The notes under the pieces were generated by a model. It saw only the letters and a list, made by a program, of their open reading frames with translations, made no database searches and had not been told where the DNA came from. The translations under genes were made by a program, and so were the position numbers. From CAWIHS01 sp963836005 (lineage in GTDB: Bacteria; Pseudomonadota; Gammaproteobacteria; GRL18): a stretch of DNA of 64,000 bases. Shown here piece after piece: positions 52,502 through 61,619 of the stretch. The stretch is from NCBI GenBank assembly GCA_963836005.1, contig CAWIHS010000005.1, forward strand, positions 496,001-560,000. Reading direction: 5' to 3'. Numbering within the stretch: position 1 is the first letter of the stretch; each line of letters begins with the position of its first letter.

Positions 52502-52840
52502 ATGAAGCTTGTTACAGCTATTGTTAAACCTTTTAAATTAGATGACGTACGCGAATCATTATCTGATATAGGGATACATGGAATGACCGTTACCGAAGTC
52601 AAAGGCTTTGGCCGGCAAAAAGGTCATACTGAACTTTATCGCGGCGCAGAATATGTCGTAGATTTCCTGCCCAAAGTAAAAATTGAAATCGCAGTGGCCT
52701 CTGAAGTACTCGATCAGGTCATTGAAGCGATCCGCAGCGCAGCACACACCGGTAAAATTGGTGATGGAAAAATTTTCGTCAGTGCTATTGAACAAACCAT
52801 CCGGATTCGTACCTCAGAATCTGGCAAAGAAGCCTTATAA
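52502..52840 (+). CDS. glnK: Nitrogen regulatory protein P-II (GlnK type)
   Basis: A trimeric P-II signal protein that senses 2-oxoglutarate, ATP/ADP and, through uridylylation, glutamine, and that blocks AmtB when nitrogen is plentiful. From the ATG at 52502 it has 112 residues (MKLVTAIVKPFKLDDVRESL), the standard length. The T-loop is KGHTELYRGAEYVVDFLPK with the uridylylation site Tyr51, and TGKIGDGKIFV is the C-terminal signature. GGGAG precedes the start. It is driven by a sigma-54 promoter and followed after 11 bp by amtB, so it is called GlnK rather than GlnB. Confidence 0.97.
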   Translation: MKLVTAIVKPFKLDDVRESLSDIGIHGMTVTEVKGFGRQKGHTELYRGAEYVVDFLPKVKIEIAVASEVLDQVIEAIRSAAHTGKIGDGKIFVSAIEQTIRIRTSESGKEAL

Positions 52841-52851
52841 GGAGCAGAACA

Positions 52852-54123
52852 GTGGAAAATAATATCTTTCAATTACAATACGCGCTGGATACGTTTTACT
52901 TTTTAATCTGCGGCGCCCTGGTGATGTGGATGGCCGCCGGCTTTTCTATGCTGGAAGCCGGTCTGGTCAGAACTAAAAATACCGCAGAAATCTTAACCAA
53001 GAATGTCGCCCTGTTTGCTATATCCTGTATTATGTACCTGATCGTCGGCTATGACATCATGTATGGCGGCAGCCTGTTTCTTACCGAACTGGTCGTTGGA
53101 GATGGTTATGTCGATGAGACCTTAAAATCATTTACCGAGCAGGGTGATTTCAGCGGTGGTTCAATTTACTCCGGCGCTTCTGATTTCTTTTTCCAGGTGG
53201 TTTTCGTCGCCACAGCCATGTCGATTGTTTCCGGTGCCGTAGCTGAACGTATGAAACTATGGGCATTTCTGCTATTTGCTGTGGTTATGACCGCATTCAT
53301 CTATCCTATGGAAGGTTCCTGGACCTGGAATGGCGCGGATGTTTTTGGGCTGTATAATCTGGGTGATCTAGGTTTCTCTGATTTTGCCGGTTCCGGTATT
53401 GTACATATGGCAGGAGCTTCTGCTGCTCTGGCCGGGGTACTGCTGCTGGGTGCACGTAGAGGTAAATATGGTAAAAATGGCGAGATCAGGGCTATCCCGG
53501 GTGCTAATCTGCCGTTAGCTACGCTGGGTACATTCATTCTGTGGATGGGCTGGTTTGGGTTTAATGGCGGCTCTGTATTGAAGCTGGGCGATATTAACAG
53601 TGCCAACTCTGTAGCCATGGTCTTTTTAAATACCAATGCCGCTGCGGCGGGTGGTGCCATTGGTGCACTGATAGTTGCACGTCTGATTTACGGAAAGGCT
53701 GATTTGACCATGTTGTTAAACGGTGCTTTGGCCGGACTGGTAGCTATTACTGCAGAACCTTCAACACCGACCCCACTATTAGCTACATTGTTTGGTACGG
53801 TGGGTGGTATTCTGGTTGTCTTCAGCATTCTGGCGCTGGACAAAATGCGCATCGATGATCCCGTAGGTGCTATTTCGGTACATGGTGTGGTTGGCTTTCT
53901 GGGTCTGATGCTGGTTCCCGTGACCAATGGTGATGTCAGCTTCACAGGTCAGTTGATTGGCGCCGCTACCATCTTTGGCTGGGTCTTTGGCTGCAGTTTG
54001 ATCGTCTGGTTTATTATCAAACTCATTATGGGTATCCGTGTTAGTGAAGAAGAGGAATACGAGGGTGTTGACCTGGCTGAATGTGGTCTGGAAGCTTACC
54101 CTGAATTCACTAATCAATCCTGA
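52852..54123 (+). CDS. amtB: Ammonium transporter
   Basis: A 423-residue Amt/MEP/Rh channel with eleven predicted membrane segments. AGFSMLEAGLVRTKNTAEI near the N-terminus, DFAGSGIVHMAGASAALAGVLLLG with the first pore His, GWFGFNGGSV and DPVGAISVHGVVGFLGLM with the second pore His are typical. It starts at a GTG (52852) with GGAG eight bases upstream. There is no cleaved signal peptide. It is co-transcribed with glnK, so GlnK can gate it. A terminator follows about 120 bp after the stop. Confidence 0.96.
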   Translation: MENNIFQLQYALDTFYFLICGALVMWMAAGFSMLEAGLVRTKNTAEILTKNVALFAISCIMYLIVGYDIMYGGSLFLTELVVGDGYVDETLKSFTEQGDFSGGSIYSGASDFFFQVVFVATAMSIVSGAVAERMKLWAFLLFAVVMTAFIYPMEGSWTWNGADVFGLYNLGDLGFSDFAGSGIVHMAGASAALAGVLLLGARRGKYGKNGEIRAIPGANLPLATLGTFILWMGWFGFNGGSVLKLGDINSANSVAMVFLNTNAAAAGGAIGALIVARLIYGKADLTMLLNGALAGLVAITAEPSTPTPLLATLFGTVGGILVVFSILALDKMRIDDPVGAISVHGVVGFLGLMLVPVTNGDVSFTGQLIGAATIFGWVFGCSLIVWFIIKLIMGIRVSEEEEYEGVDLAECGLEAYPEFTNQS

Positions 54124-54246
54124 GTTCAATAAACTATCGCTTTTTCCAGGGATGGATAAAAGTCAGGGATGACATAACTGTAACTTTTATTAACTACGAA
54201 AAAAGGATCTCTGCCACAACAAACCATAACTCTGCTGGCACTAAAG

Positions 54247-54275
54247 AAGCATCGCTCTAAGCGGTGCTTTTTTTT
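54247..54275 (+). terminator. Rho-independent terminator of glnK-amtB
   Basis: AAGCATCGC/GCGGTGCTT (one G-T pair) with a 5-nt loop, followed by a run of Ts. It is directly followed by the 47-bp tandem repeat. Confidence 0.85.
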
Positions 54276-54376
54276 GCCTGCAGGGATGCAGGTAAGGGGC
54301 GTGAGCAGGACGCGGGAGCTTTGCCTGCAGGGATGCAGGTAAGGGGCGTGAGCAGGACGCGGAAGCTTTGCCTGCA
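54273..54376. repeat. 47-bp tandem repeat, two full units and a partial third
   Basis: Units at 54273-54319 and 54320-54366 differ at a single base; a third begins TTTGCCTGCA. Each unit contains the small palindrome CCTGCAGGGATGCAGG followed by a GC-rich GTGAGCAGGACGCGG stretch. No ribosome site or protein-like frame. The first unit starts within the T run of the terminator. Confidence 0.9.
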
Positions 54377-54523
54377 AGTCCCCAGTGGTTTAAGAAAAGC
54401 TTGAAGAAGTGCACATTATTAGACTTTGCTATCCATTACAATAAAACTATCTAAAGACAATTGCTGTCCTGTTGCAACATATTTGACAAAAAATGGATTT
54501 AATCTGAGAAGGACTAAATAACG

Positions 54524-54985
54524 ATGAAACTACTATTGAGCCTGATTATTACGCTAAGTCTTGTACTCCCTGCAAGTACTGTTCTGGCTGAACAACCAAC
54601 CGAAACCTATAAAAAACCAACCGAAATCTATAAATGGACCGATAGTGACGGGTACATCCATTATGCCGCCAGACCCGGTGATAAAAATGCAAAAAAATTG
54701 CATATGGGCAGCCACCGTTTTAAAAAACTAAACAGCAACCTGGACATTGAGACTAAAAAGGCACAGGAACGGGCACAAACCTGTAAGGTTTCCAAAGACA
54801 CCCTGGCCAAATATGAAAATGCCCCTTTTCTCTATCGCCATGATGACGAGAAAAAACAAAAAGTTCGCCTGAGCAAAGAAGAGAGTGAGAAGGCTATGCT
54901 GCAGGCCAGAAAAGATGTTGTCTACTGGTGTGAGCATACGCCAGAAAGTAAGCAGGCAGAGATCAGCCAGAACAATACCGAGTAA
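54524..54985 (+). CDS. DUF4124 domain exported protein
   Basis: A 153-residue protein with a signal peptide (MKLLLSLIITLSLVLPASTVLA) and a DUF4124 domain: EIYKWTDSDGYIHYAARPGD, the typical YKWxDxxGxxHY pattern. The rest is highly charged and Lys-rich, with two Cys (TCKVS, YWCEHTP) that could form a disulfide. A short duplication PTETYKKPTEIYKW is visible at the domain start. AAGGA precedes the ATG. It is periplasmic, of unknown function, and a single gene with a strong terminator. Confidence 0.86.
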   Translation: MKLLLSLIITLSLVLPASTVLAEQPTETYKKPTEIYKWTDSDGYIHYAARPGDKNAKKLHMGSHRFKKLNSNLDIETKKAQERAQTCKVSKDTLAKYENAPFLYRHDDEKKQKVRLSKEESEKAMLQARKDVVYWCEHTPESKQAEISQNNTE

Positions 54986-55043
54986 TTTATTGTTCTTAGA
55001 CAATTCTCAGCTAAACTTCCAATCCAGCTGGGAGCCGAATATA

Positions 55044-55079
55044 CCCGTTACAATAGCATATTGTAACGGGTTTTGTTTT
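55044..55079 (+). terminator. Rho-independent terminator of the DUF4124 gene
   Basis: A perfect 12-bp stem CCCGTTACAATA/TATTGTAACGGG with loop GCA, followed by TTTTGTTTT. Confidence 0.9.
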
Positions 55080-55146
55080 CCCGACTACCAATTAAAAAAC
55101 ATTTCTACTATGATAGGTTATAAATTATTACCTCAATCAAAATGGA

Positions 55147-55827
55147 ATGAAAATGCACGATTTCAAACTATCTACAAAAGCTTTAGCAGTCACCTCCTTA
55201 GTATTATCATCTTTACTTCTACATGGCTGTGCTACGGTTGACCCTTATACCGGAGAGAGAAAAACCAGCACATCTGCTAAGGGCGCAGGTATAGGTGCAC
55301 TGGGGGGTGCTGTAGCAGGAGTATTAATCGGTGATAACAGAAAATCAGCAATGATAGGTGCTGGCATCGGTGCCTTAGCCGGTGGGGGTGTGGGCTATTA
55401 TATGGATAAACAAGAAGCCAAACTGCGTCAGGAACTCCAGGCCACCGGTGTTAGTGTTACCCGTCAGGGAGATTCCATTATCCTGAATATGCCTGGAAAT
55501 ATAACTTTCAAAACAGATTCCAGTGACATTTCTGCAAATTTCTATCCAGTACTGGACTCGGTTGCCAAGGTCATTAATGAATATGAAAAAACCTATGTGG
55601 ATGTCTACGGCTTCACCGACAGCACTGGTGCTGAAGCTTATAACCTGCAATTATCCCAGCGCCGGGCCGATGCGGTTGCCAGTTATTTAAAAACCCGCCA
55701 GGTTTTAGCTACCAGGGTTTTAACCACAGGTTTAGGAGAAGCAAGCCCCGTTGCTGATAATAGCACCCCAGAAGGCCGCGCTCAGAACAGACGTGTAGAA
55801 ATCAGATTATCACCAGTGACACAATAA
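55147..55827 (+). CDS. OmpA-family outer membrane lipoprotein (YiaD-like)
   Basis: A 226-residue lipoprotein. The signal peptide ends in the lipobox LLHGC (Cys about 27). A Gly-rich hydrophobic segment with two GAGIGALxGG repeats (about 45-85) is the glycine-zipper found in YiaD-like proteins. The C-terminal OmpA domain (about 100-226) has ITFKTDSSDI, VDVYGFTDSTGAEAYNLQLSQRRADAV and NRRVEIRL. It probably anchors the outer membrane to peptidoglycan. It resembles E. coli YiaD but I do not assert orthology. The Met at residue 3 could also be the start. Confidence 0.9.
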   Translation: MKMHDFKLSTKALAVTSLVLSSLLLHGCATVDPYTGERKTSTSAKGAGIGALGGAVAGVLIGDNRKSAMIGAGIGALAGGGVGYYMDKQEAKLRQELQATGVSVTRQGDSIILNMPGNITFKTDSSDISANFYPVLDSVAKVINEYEKTYVDVYGFTDSTGAEAYNLQLSQRRADAVASYLKTRQVLATRVLTTGLGEASPVADNSTPEGRAQNRRVEIRLSPVTQ

Positions 55828-55850
55828 ATAGCAGCGCTATATAAGATACT

Positions 55851-55893
55851 CCCGTTAAAACACAAAGACATTGTATGCTGGCATTTTAACGGG
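55851..55893. terminator. Inverted repeat downstream of the OmpA-family lipoprotein gene
   Basis: CCCGTTAAAA and TTTTAACGGG form a perfect 10-bp inverted repeat with a 23-nt loop, starting 24 bp after the lipoprotein stop. The loop is long for a classic terminator and no T run follows. Confidence 0.45.
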
Positions 55894-55895
55894 AT

Positions 55896-55928
55896 ATGAG
55901 TGTTCATCCATTATGGATGAACACTCAT
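55896..55928. terminator. Perfect 16-bp palindrome overlapping the TauE stop codon
   Basis: ATGAGTGTTCATCCAT, one T, then ATGGATGAACACTCAT. It contains GTGTTCATCC, close to the family B repeat tip GTGTCCATCC. On the minus strand it encodes the last residues MSVHP and the stop of the TauE/SafE protein, so the hairpin lies across the 3' end of that gene and between convergent genes. Confidence 0.6.
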
Positions 55929-56732
55929 AAGAGCATTCGCCAGGAGTTTAATTCCCAGGGTAAGCAACAGGATTGAAAATACCTGTGCCAGTCTTTTTCT
56001 GGATAATTTGTGAGACAGATAAACCCCTGCAGGCGCAGTAAGCACGGATAAACTGATAATCGCTATAAAAGCAGGGATATAAACATACCCCCACATATTC
56101 AGCTCCGGCAACGAGTCCGCTGCAAGACTGCTCATATAGAAGCCGAATGTTCCGCTGACGGCAATGGGCAAGCCAAGCGCACTGGATACTGCAACAGCCC
56201 GCTGAATCACTATCCTGCCCCAATTCAAAAAAGGCACTGTCATCGTCCCGCCGCCAATGCCGACTATAGCCGATATCATACCGATAAACGTGCCAACGAT
56301 AAGCATACCTGTATTACCCGGTAATTGACCTTTGGAATGAGGCGACCAGCCAAACCACATTTTGAACCCGACCAGAAGTACAAACACGGCAAAAATTATC
56401 AGCAGGAATTGACGTGGTAAATAGCTGGCGAGCGATGCACCGAGAAAGGAACCCAGGATAATTCCTGGCGCCAATAAAAAAAAGATAGGCCAGTCAATGG
56501 CTTTTTTTTTCTGCTGAGAGTAGATAGCAGATATTGAAGTCAGGATAATGGTTGCCAGAGAGGTGGCAATAGCAACATGAACCTGGTAGTTAAACGGGAT
56601 CAATGCATTATGTTCAAAGACTATGAGCAAAAACGGCACAATGATCAGTCCGCCGCCGATTCCCAGCAGACCGGCGGCAATTCCGCTAACAGAACCAATA
56701 ACAGCATAAGCCAGTAATTCCAGCACGAGCAT
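55911..56732 (-). CDS. Sulfite exporter TauE/SafE family permease
   Basis: A 273-residue membrane protein with about eight hydrophobic segments in two related halves. GIAAGLLGIGGGLIIVPFLL and ISAIVGIGGGTMTVPFLN are the paired family motifs. Members export organic anions or sulfur compounds such as sulfite or sulfoacetate; the substrate here cannot be told. It is convergent with the OmpA-family lipoprotein gene. Its last five residues lie in a perfect palindrome, perhaps a repeat insertion that replaced the original C-terminus. Confidence 0.9.
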   Translation of the reverse strand: MLVLELLAYAVIGSVSGIAAGLLGIGGGLIIVPFLLIVFEHNALIPFNYQVHVAIATSLATIILTSISAIYSQQKKKAIDWPIFFLLAPGIILGSFLGASLASYLPRQFLLIIFAVFVLLVGFKMWFGWSPHSKGQLPGNTGMLIVGTFIGMISAIVGIGGGTMTVPFLNWGRIVIQRAVAVSSALGLPIAVSGTFGFYMSSLAADSLPELNMWGYVYIPAFIAIISLSVLTAPAGVYLSHKLSRKRLAQVFSILLLTLGIKLLANALMSVHP

Positions 56733-56784
56733 TTAAATTTTACCCTGACTCCATTGCCACTAAAGCAACCAATAACTGTAAATT

Positions 56785-57489
56785 CTAGCCCTTCAGTTTC
56801 TGCATAAAAGTATTAATATTCTCGGCTTTTAGCTGCTGCTGGATCCTGGAGAGTTTATGTTCATCACTATTGGGGCCTACCCTGACGCGATATATCTTCT
56901 GACCATCGGCACTTTTAACCACATAAATATTTGATTCCACACCCATAAAGGCCAGACGTGCTTTGAGCGTATCGGCTTTGCCAAGATCCCTGAATGCACC
57001 TACCTGCAATTGATATAAAGCCCGACCTGATGTCCTGGTTTTTTCTCCAGGCGGCAATTTTTGCGCCTCCGCCTGCGGTGTTGGCCTGGGCTTGCTAGCA
57101 GGTTTTGCAGGATGAGATGAAGTCGTTTTTTCAGACTGTCTTATTGCCGGCGCTTGAACCGGCTCTTCATCTTCATACACATTAACTTCTATATCACGAT
57201 CCGGAAGTACCGTATAGAAATCAAACTGCTGTTTGGGTGGTCTTTTTTCAGCCGCTGAAGACTTGTGCAGTTTATCTGCATTTCCTTCTTCAATGCCATT
57301 AACTATCGGCTCGTGTTTCTGACCGGAAGTAGGCATTCTATCCAGATAAACCAGAAATGCAGCAAACAGACCTATCAGTATCAGCAGTATCATCCAATTG
57401 ACCAGGGAGGCTTTTTTTTCAGTATGCCGGGTTGCTCCGGTCTTTTTCCTGCTGCGTTTTTTACTGGGAGTTTTTATCCTGGATGACAT
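56785..57489 (-). CDS. SPOR-domain protein, FtsN-like
   Basis: A 234-residue bitopic protein: a short basic cytoplasmic head (SKKRSRKKTGATRH), one membrane segment (WMILLILIGLFAAFLVYL, about 31-48), a Pro/Lys-rich periplasmic linker and a C-terminal SPOR domain (ALYQLQVGAFRDLGKADTLKARLAFMGVESNIYVV, about 158-234), which binds denuded glycan at division septa. It lies 9 bp after argS, the same place as ftsN in pseudomonads (argS-ftsN-hslVU), so an FtsN role is likely. Since FtsN is poorly conserved, I leave the symbol empty. Confidence 0.88.
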   Translation of the reverse strand: MSSRIKTPSKKRSRKKTGATRHTEKKASLVNWMILLILIGLFAAFLVYLDRMPTSGQKHEPIVNGIEEGNADKLHKSSAAEKRPPKQQFDFYTVLPDRDIEVNVYEDEEPVQAPAIRQSEKTTSSHPAKPASKPRPTPQAEAQKLPPGEKTRTSGRALYQLQVGAFRDLGKADTLKARLAFMGVESNIYVVKSADGQKIYRVRVGPNSDEHKLSRIQQQLKAENINTFMQKLKG

Positions 57490-57498
57490 ATCAACACT

Positions 57499-59262
57499 CT
57501 ACATTTGTTCAGGGGCTGAAACACCCAGTAGTCTAAGGCCATTCTTCAAAGTCTGCCGGGTTGCCAGGATTAACGTCAGACGTACATTTCTGAGCACTTT
57601 ATCAGCGACGATAAACTGATGCGCATTGTAATAGGTATGCAGGGCATTGGCCAGTTCACGCAAATAATGAGCCATCAGGTGCGGTTCTCGATTTTGCGCA
57701 GCCACATCAATGACTTCGGGAAATTTTGCCAGTTGCTGCAAGATATCCTGTTCATGCGCTTCACTAAGCAGAGTCAGATTTTGCAAACCCTGATGCAGGT
57801 CATGAGTTATCTGCTTTTCACCGAGTTGACGAAAGACACTGCAAATACGCGCATGAGCATACTGGATATAATACACTGGATTTTCTGCGGACTTTGATTT
57901 GGCCAGATCCAGATCGAAATCCAGATGCTGTTCACATTTGCGCATTACATAGAAAAACCGCGCAGCATCAGTGCCAACCTCTTTACGCAGCTCTCTCAAG
58001 GTTACAAAGGATCCGCTACGGGTTGACATCTGCACTTTCTGGCCGCCGCGATACAAATTGGCAAACTGCACCAGCAGCACATCCAGCCCCTGTGGATCAT
58101 AGCCCAATGCTTCAAGAGCCGCCTTGACTCTGGGTACATAACCGTGATGGTCGGCCCCCCAGACATCAATGACCGTATCATAACCGCGATCAAATTTGTC
58201 CATATGATAGGCAATATCCGAGGCAAAATAAGTTGTTTGACCATTTTCACGCTGTATCACGCGATCTTTGTCATCACCAAAATCAGTAGAGCGAAACCAC
58301 AGTGCACCCTTGTCTTCATAGACACGAAGAGTTTTTCGCAATCGTTCCATGCCTTTGTTAACCAGTCCTTTTTCTACCAGAGAACGTTCGGAATACCACT
58401 CATCATAGACTACGCCGAAATCCGCGAGATCATCGCGTATATCATCCAGAATGGCATTCAGGGACAGTTCAAAAACATAACGGTAACGATTATCACCCAG
58501 TAAATACCTGCTGCGCTCGATCAGCGCATCGATATGAACTTCCTTATCACCGCCACCCGGTTCATCAGCTGGCAGTCCCTGCATAACCTCTACTGCGCTA
58601 AAGGTATAGCTATCACCATGTTCTGCCTGCAATTCTGCGACAATATCTTTAATATATTCACCTTTATACCCATTCACAGGAAAAGTGATATCAATATGGT
58701 TATGCTGAAGATAGCGTAACCAGACTGAGGTGGCCAATATTTCCATCTGGCGGCCAGCATCATTGACATAATACTCACGATGAACCTTGTATCCCACCGC
58801 GTCCAGAAGATTAGCCAGCGTGGCCCCGTAAGCAGCACCGCGCCCATGTCCGACATGCAGCGGTCCGGTAGGATTGGCAGAAACAAATTCAACCTGAATT
58901 GATTGACCAGCACCCTTATCTGAGCAACCGAAGCGATCACCCTGTTCGATCACGCTGTTTATAATGCTCTGCTGAGAATTACTATTAAGAAAAAAATTGA
59001 TAAAACCAGGACCGGCAATTTCTACTTTATCCAGCAACGAACTATCACCCAGCGCTTCGATGATCTGAGCAGCAATTTCACGCGGATTTTTTCCTGCCGG
59101 CTTAGCCAGCAGCATCGCCATATTAGTCGCAAAATCACCATGACTTCTGTCGCGGGTGCGATCGATTTTTATGGCCGGCAATTCTCCTTGCAGAGGCAGA
59201 ACATCACTATCAATGAGTTGCTGCACCGCTGAAGCTATGAGTTGTTGCAGTTGTTCTTTCAA
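57499..59262 (-). CDS. argS: Arginyl-tRNA synthetase
   Basis: A class I synthetase charging tRNA-Arg. The HIGH motif is in NPTGPLHVGHGRGAAYG. QVQMSTRSGSFVTLREL occupies the KMSK place, and HARICSVFRQLG and the DALR anticodon domain (VADKVLRNVRLTLILATRQTLKNGLRLLGV) follow. There is no early ATG. The TTG at 59262 gives MKEQLQQLIASAVQQL, which fits the family N-terminus, and TGGA lies about 8 bases before it; a TTG at 59319 is less likely. About 587 residues. The chain priA-argS-SPOR is the usual gammaproteobacterial order. Confidence 0.94.
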   Translation of the reverse strand: MKEQLQQLIASAVQQLIDSDVLPLQGELPAIKIDRTRDRSHGDFATNMAMLLAKPAGKNPREIAAQIIEALGDSSLLDKVEIAGPGFINFFLNSNSQQSIINSVIEQGDRFGCSDKGAGQSIQVEFVSANPTGPLHVGHGRGAAYGATLANLLDAVGYKVHREYYVNDAGRQMEILATSVWLRYLQHNHIDITFPVNGYKGEYIKDIVAELQAEHGDSYTFSAVEVMQGLPADEPGGGDKEVHIDALIERSRYLLGDNRYRYVFELSLNAILDDIRDDLADFGVVYDEWYSERSLVEKGLVNKGMERLRKTLRVYEDKGALWFRSTDFGDDKDRVIQRENGQTTYFASDIAYHMDKFDRGYDTVIDVWGADHHGYVPRVKAALEALGYDPQGLDVLLVQFANLYRGGQKVQMSTRSGSFVTLRELRKEVGTDAARFFYVMRKCEQHLDFDLDLAKSKSAENPVYYIQYAHARICSVFRQLGEKQITHDLHQGLQNLTLLSEAHEQDILQQLAKFPEVIDVAAQNREPHLMAHYLRELANALHTYYNAHQFIVADKVLRNVRLTLILATRQTLKNGLRLLGVSAPEQM

Positions 59263-59349
59263 GATTAATATCCAGTGAATGAAATATTTTGCCGCCAATT
59301 TTAACCTGATACTCAGCAAGAAGATAGTCGAAAATAAACAGCCTTAGGT

Positions 59350-61596
59350 TTAATATAGATCCTGCGGATCAATATCAATGGACCAACGTAATCGCTGCGA
59401 CTTTTTATTCAATTCAACATCCTGTATCAGATGTGCAACCAGCCGGTGCAATCTTTTTCTTAGTTCACACTGAATGAGCAATTGTCCTCTGAACTTACCC
59501 GCCTTTCTTTCCATGGGCGCGGGTACCGGTCCCAGCAACTGACAGCGGGTATCTTTCAGCTGCTGTTTTTGTTGTGCCAAACTCTCATAGCAATAATCCA
59601 GAAACTGCTGATAATCACTCACTTTATGAGCTTCAACACGTATTAGGGCCTGAAATGAATATGGCGGTAGCCGTAATTCTCTTCTTTCCGTCAGGACCTG
59701 TTTGGCAAAACCACTGTATTCCCCACAGAGTAATAAATTAAGCATTTCGTCATCAGGGTGAGCCGTCTGCAAGATCACCTGCCCCTTCTTCGATTCCCGT
59801 CCAGCTCGACCAGCCACCTGAGTGATCATTTGCGCCAGACGCTCCTGAGATCTAAAATCAATAGAATACAGACCCTGATCAATATCCAGTAAAGCGACCA
59901 GAGTGACATTGGGAAAATGATGCCCCTTGGCCAGCATCTGGGTACCTATCAATATCTGCTGTCGACCATTCTTAACTTTATCCAGCAAGCTCTGTAATGA
60001 ATTTTTACGTCTTGTGGTATCCCGATCTATGCGGATCACTTCAATGTTCGGGAATAATTCATGCACAGTTTTTTCTATCCGTTCAGTGCCAGCCCCAAGG
60101 CAGGAAAGTTCCTGATTACCGCAAGACGGACAGGCAACGGGAATCCGCTGTTCAGACTGACAATGATGACAGCGCAACCTGTGGTGCAGATGATGATAGG
60201 TCATTTTCGCATCACAGCGATGACAGTGGCTGATCCAGCCGCATTGATTACATAACAGCACCGGTGCATAACCACGCCGATTTTGAAATAACAACACCTG
60301 ATTGTGTTTCTCAAGATGTTGCCTCATTAAATCGATCAGAGTTTTGCTCAACCCGTGCAACAGGCTTTGCCCCCGTATATCGATCAGATGAATTTGCGGC
60401 GGTTCTGCCTGTCCGGCCCGCTGCCTGAGGATCTGATGAGACATTTTACGATGCTGTTGGCCTGCCTGGCACAGATAAAGAGACTCCATAGAAGGTGTAG
60501 CACTTCCAAGGACTATCGGAATATCCTGCTGGTGGGCCCGCATCAGGGCAACATCCCTGGCCGAGTAACGGATCCCATCCTGCTGCTTGAAGGACATATC
60601 ATGTTCTTCATCTATAATAATAGCGCCTAAGGACGGCATCGGAGTAAACACGGCTGAACGAGTACCGATTAGTATGCTAACTTCACCGCTGGCCGCTTTC
60701 TGCCAGACCTGTAAACGGCGGCTATTATTCATCGCCGAATGCAGAGTTTCCACCGAAACCTGAAACCGATGTTCAAAGCGGCTGATTAACTGCGGAGTCA
60801 AACCAATTTCCGGCACCAGTACCAGCACCTGTTTAGCCTCTTTTAACAGCACTTCAATAAAAGCCAGATACACCTCGGTTTTACCGCTGCCGGTGATGCC
60901 GTCAAGCAACGCAGCATGATAATGTGTTGTATGCTGCAGCAGATGATCTACTGCTTTAAGCTGCTCACTGTTGAGCTTTAAGGCCCTGTTTTTGATGATC
61001 CCTGAAGATGGCTTCACCAACGAAGCATCCTCTTCATTGACTATCGATTCAACCCATTGCTTGTGCTGCAGGTTTTTCAGGGCCTGCGGCCATTGTCCCT
61101 GTTGCTGAGAGGCAATATCCTCCCGGCTCAGACCCTGCGGGTAGCGCTTAAGCAACTCCAGCAGGCTGCGCTGTCTCACTGCACGTTTTAAACTTGCCCA
61201 GTTTGCGGCTCTGCCCTTTCTGGTGAGCCGCCACAAAACAGGCTTTTGAGTGGTAATATCTTCTTTACTGCGATAATGCACCGGCAGAGCAGTCTGGTAC
61301 ACTTCTCCCACCGGGTGATGATAGTAGCTGGCCACCCAGTTTAGCAGCGTGACAATATCCGCCGGTAAAACGGGCATTTTATCCAGCACTCTGAGAATGG
61401 GTTTTAAACGCAGATATTCAATCTCTGTATGCTGCGACAATCCCAGCACCAGGGCAATTTTCTGTGTTTTACCAAACGGTACCAATACCCGCATGCCAGT
61501 CTGAATTGACTCTGGATTTATGCCTTCAGGTAACAGATAATCAAACTTTCTGCGTAATGGTGCCGGGACGGCAACCTGTACTATGATCAGGGACAT
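59350..61596 (-). CDS. priA: Primosomal protein N' (replication restart helicase)
   Basis: A 3'-5' helicase that reloads the replisome at stalled forks. N-terminal DNA-binding domain (VQVAVPAPLRRKFDYLLPEG, GMRVLVPFGKTQKIALVL), Walker A LLDGITGSGKTEVYLAF, DEEH box IIDEEHDMSFKQQDG, GSATPSMESL, two zinc sites with eight Cys in CNQCGWISHCHRCDAKM and CHHCQSEQRIPVACPSCG, and QVAGRAGR as motif VI. 748 residues, normal length. It is upstream of argS on the same strand with an 87-bp gap. Confidence 0.96.
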   Translation of the reverse strand: MSLIIVQVAVPAPLRRKFDYLLPEGINPESIQTGMRVLVPFGKTQKIALVLGLSQHTEIEYLRLKPILRVLDKMPVLPADIVTLLNWVASYYHHPVGEVYQTALPVHYRSKEDITTQKPVLWRLTRKGRAANWASLKRAVRQRSLLELLKRYPQGLSREDIASQQQGQWPQALKNLQHKQWVESIVNEEDASLVKPSSGIIKNRALKLNSEQLKAVDHLLQHTTHYHAALLDGITGSGKTEVYLAFIEVLLKEAKQVLVLVPEIGLTPQLISRFEHRFQVSVETLHSAMNNSRRLQVWQKAASGEVSILIGTRSAVFTPMPSLGAIIIDEEHDMSFKQQDGIRYSARDVALMRAHQQDIPIVLGSATPSMESLYLCQAGQQHRKMSHQILRQRAGQAEPPQIHLIDIRGQSLLHGLSKTLIDLMRQHLEKHNQVLLFQNRRGYAPVLLCNQCGWISHCHRCDAKMTYHHLHHRLRCHHCQSEQRIPVACPSCGNQELSCLGAGTERIEKTVHELFPNIEVIRIDRDTTRRKNSLQSLLDKVKNGRQQILIGTQMLAKGHHFPNVTLVALLDIDQGLYSIDFRSQERLAQMITQVAGRAGRESKKGQVILQTAHPDDEMLNLLLCGEYSGFAKQVLTERRELRLPPYSFQALIRVEAHKVSDYQQFLDYCYESLAQQKQQLKDTRCQLLGPVPAPMERKAGKFRGQLLIQCELRKRLHRLVAHLIQDVELNKKSQRLRWSIDIDPQDLY

Positions 61597-61619
61597 TATG
61601 TATAAAAATTAAGTGTTAA

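Noticed and set aside
54273..54376. Possible CRISPR array
   Set aside because: The units are directly abutting with no spacers and there are only two of them; no cas genes are present.
54126..54377. An 83-codon minus-strand frame downstream of amtB
   Set aside because: It is made of the tandem repeat and the terminator; the repeated peptide is a by-product of the DNA repeat.
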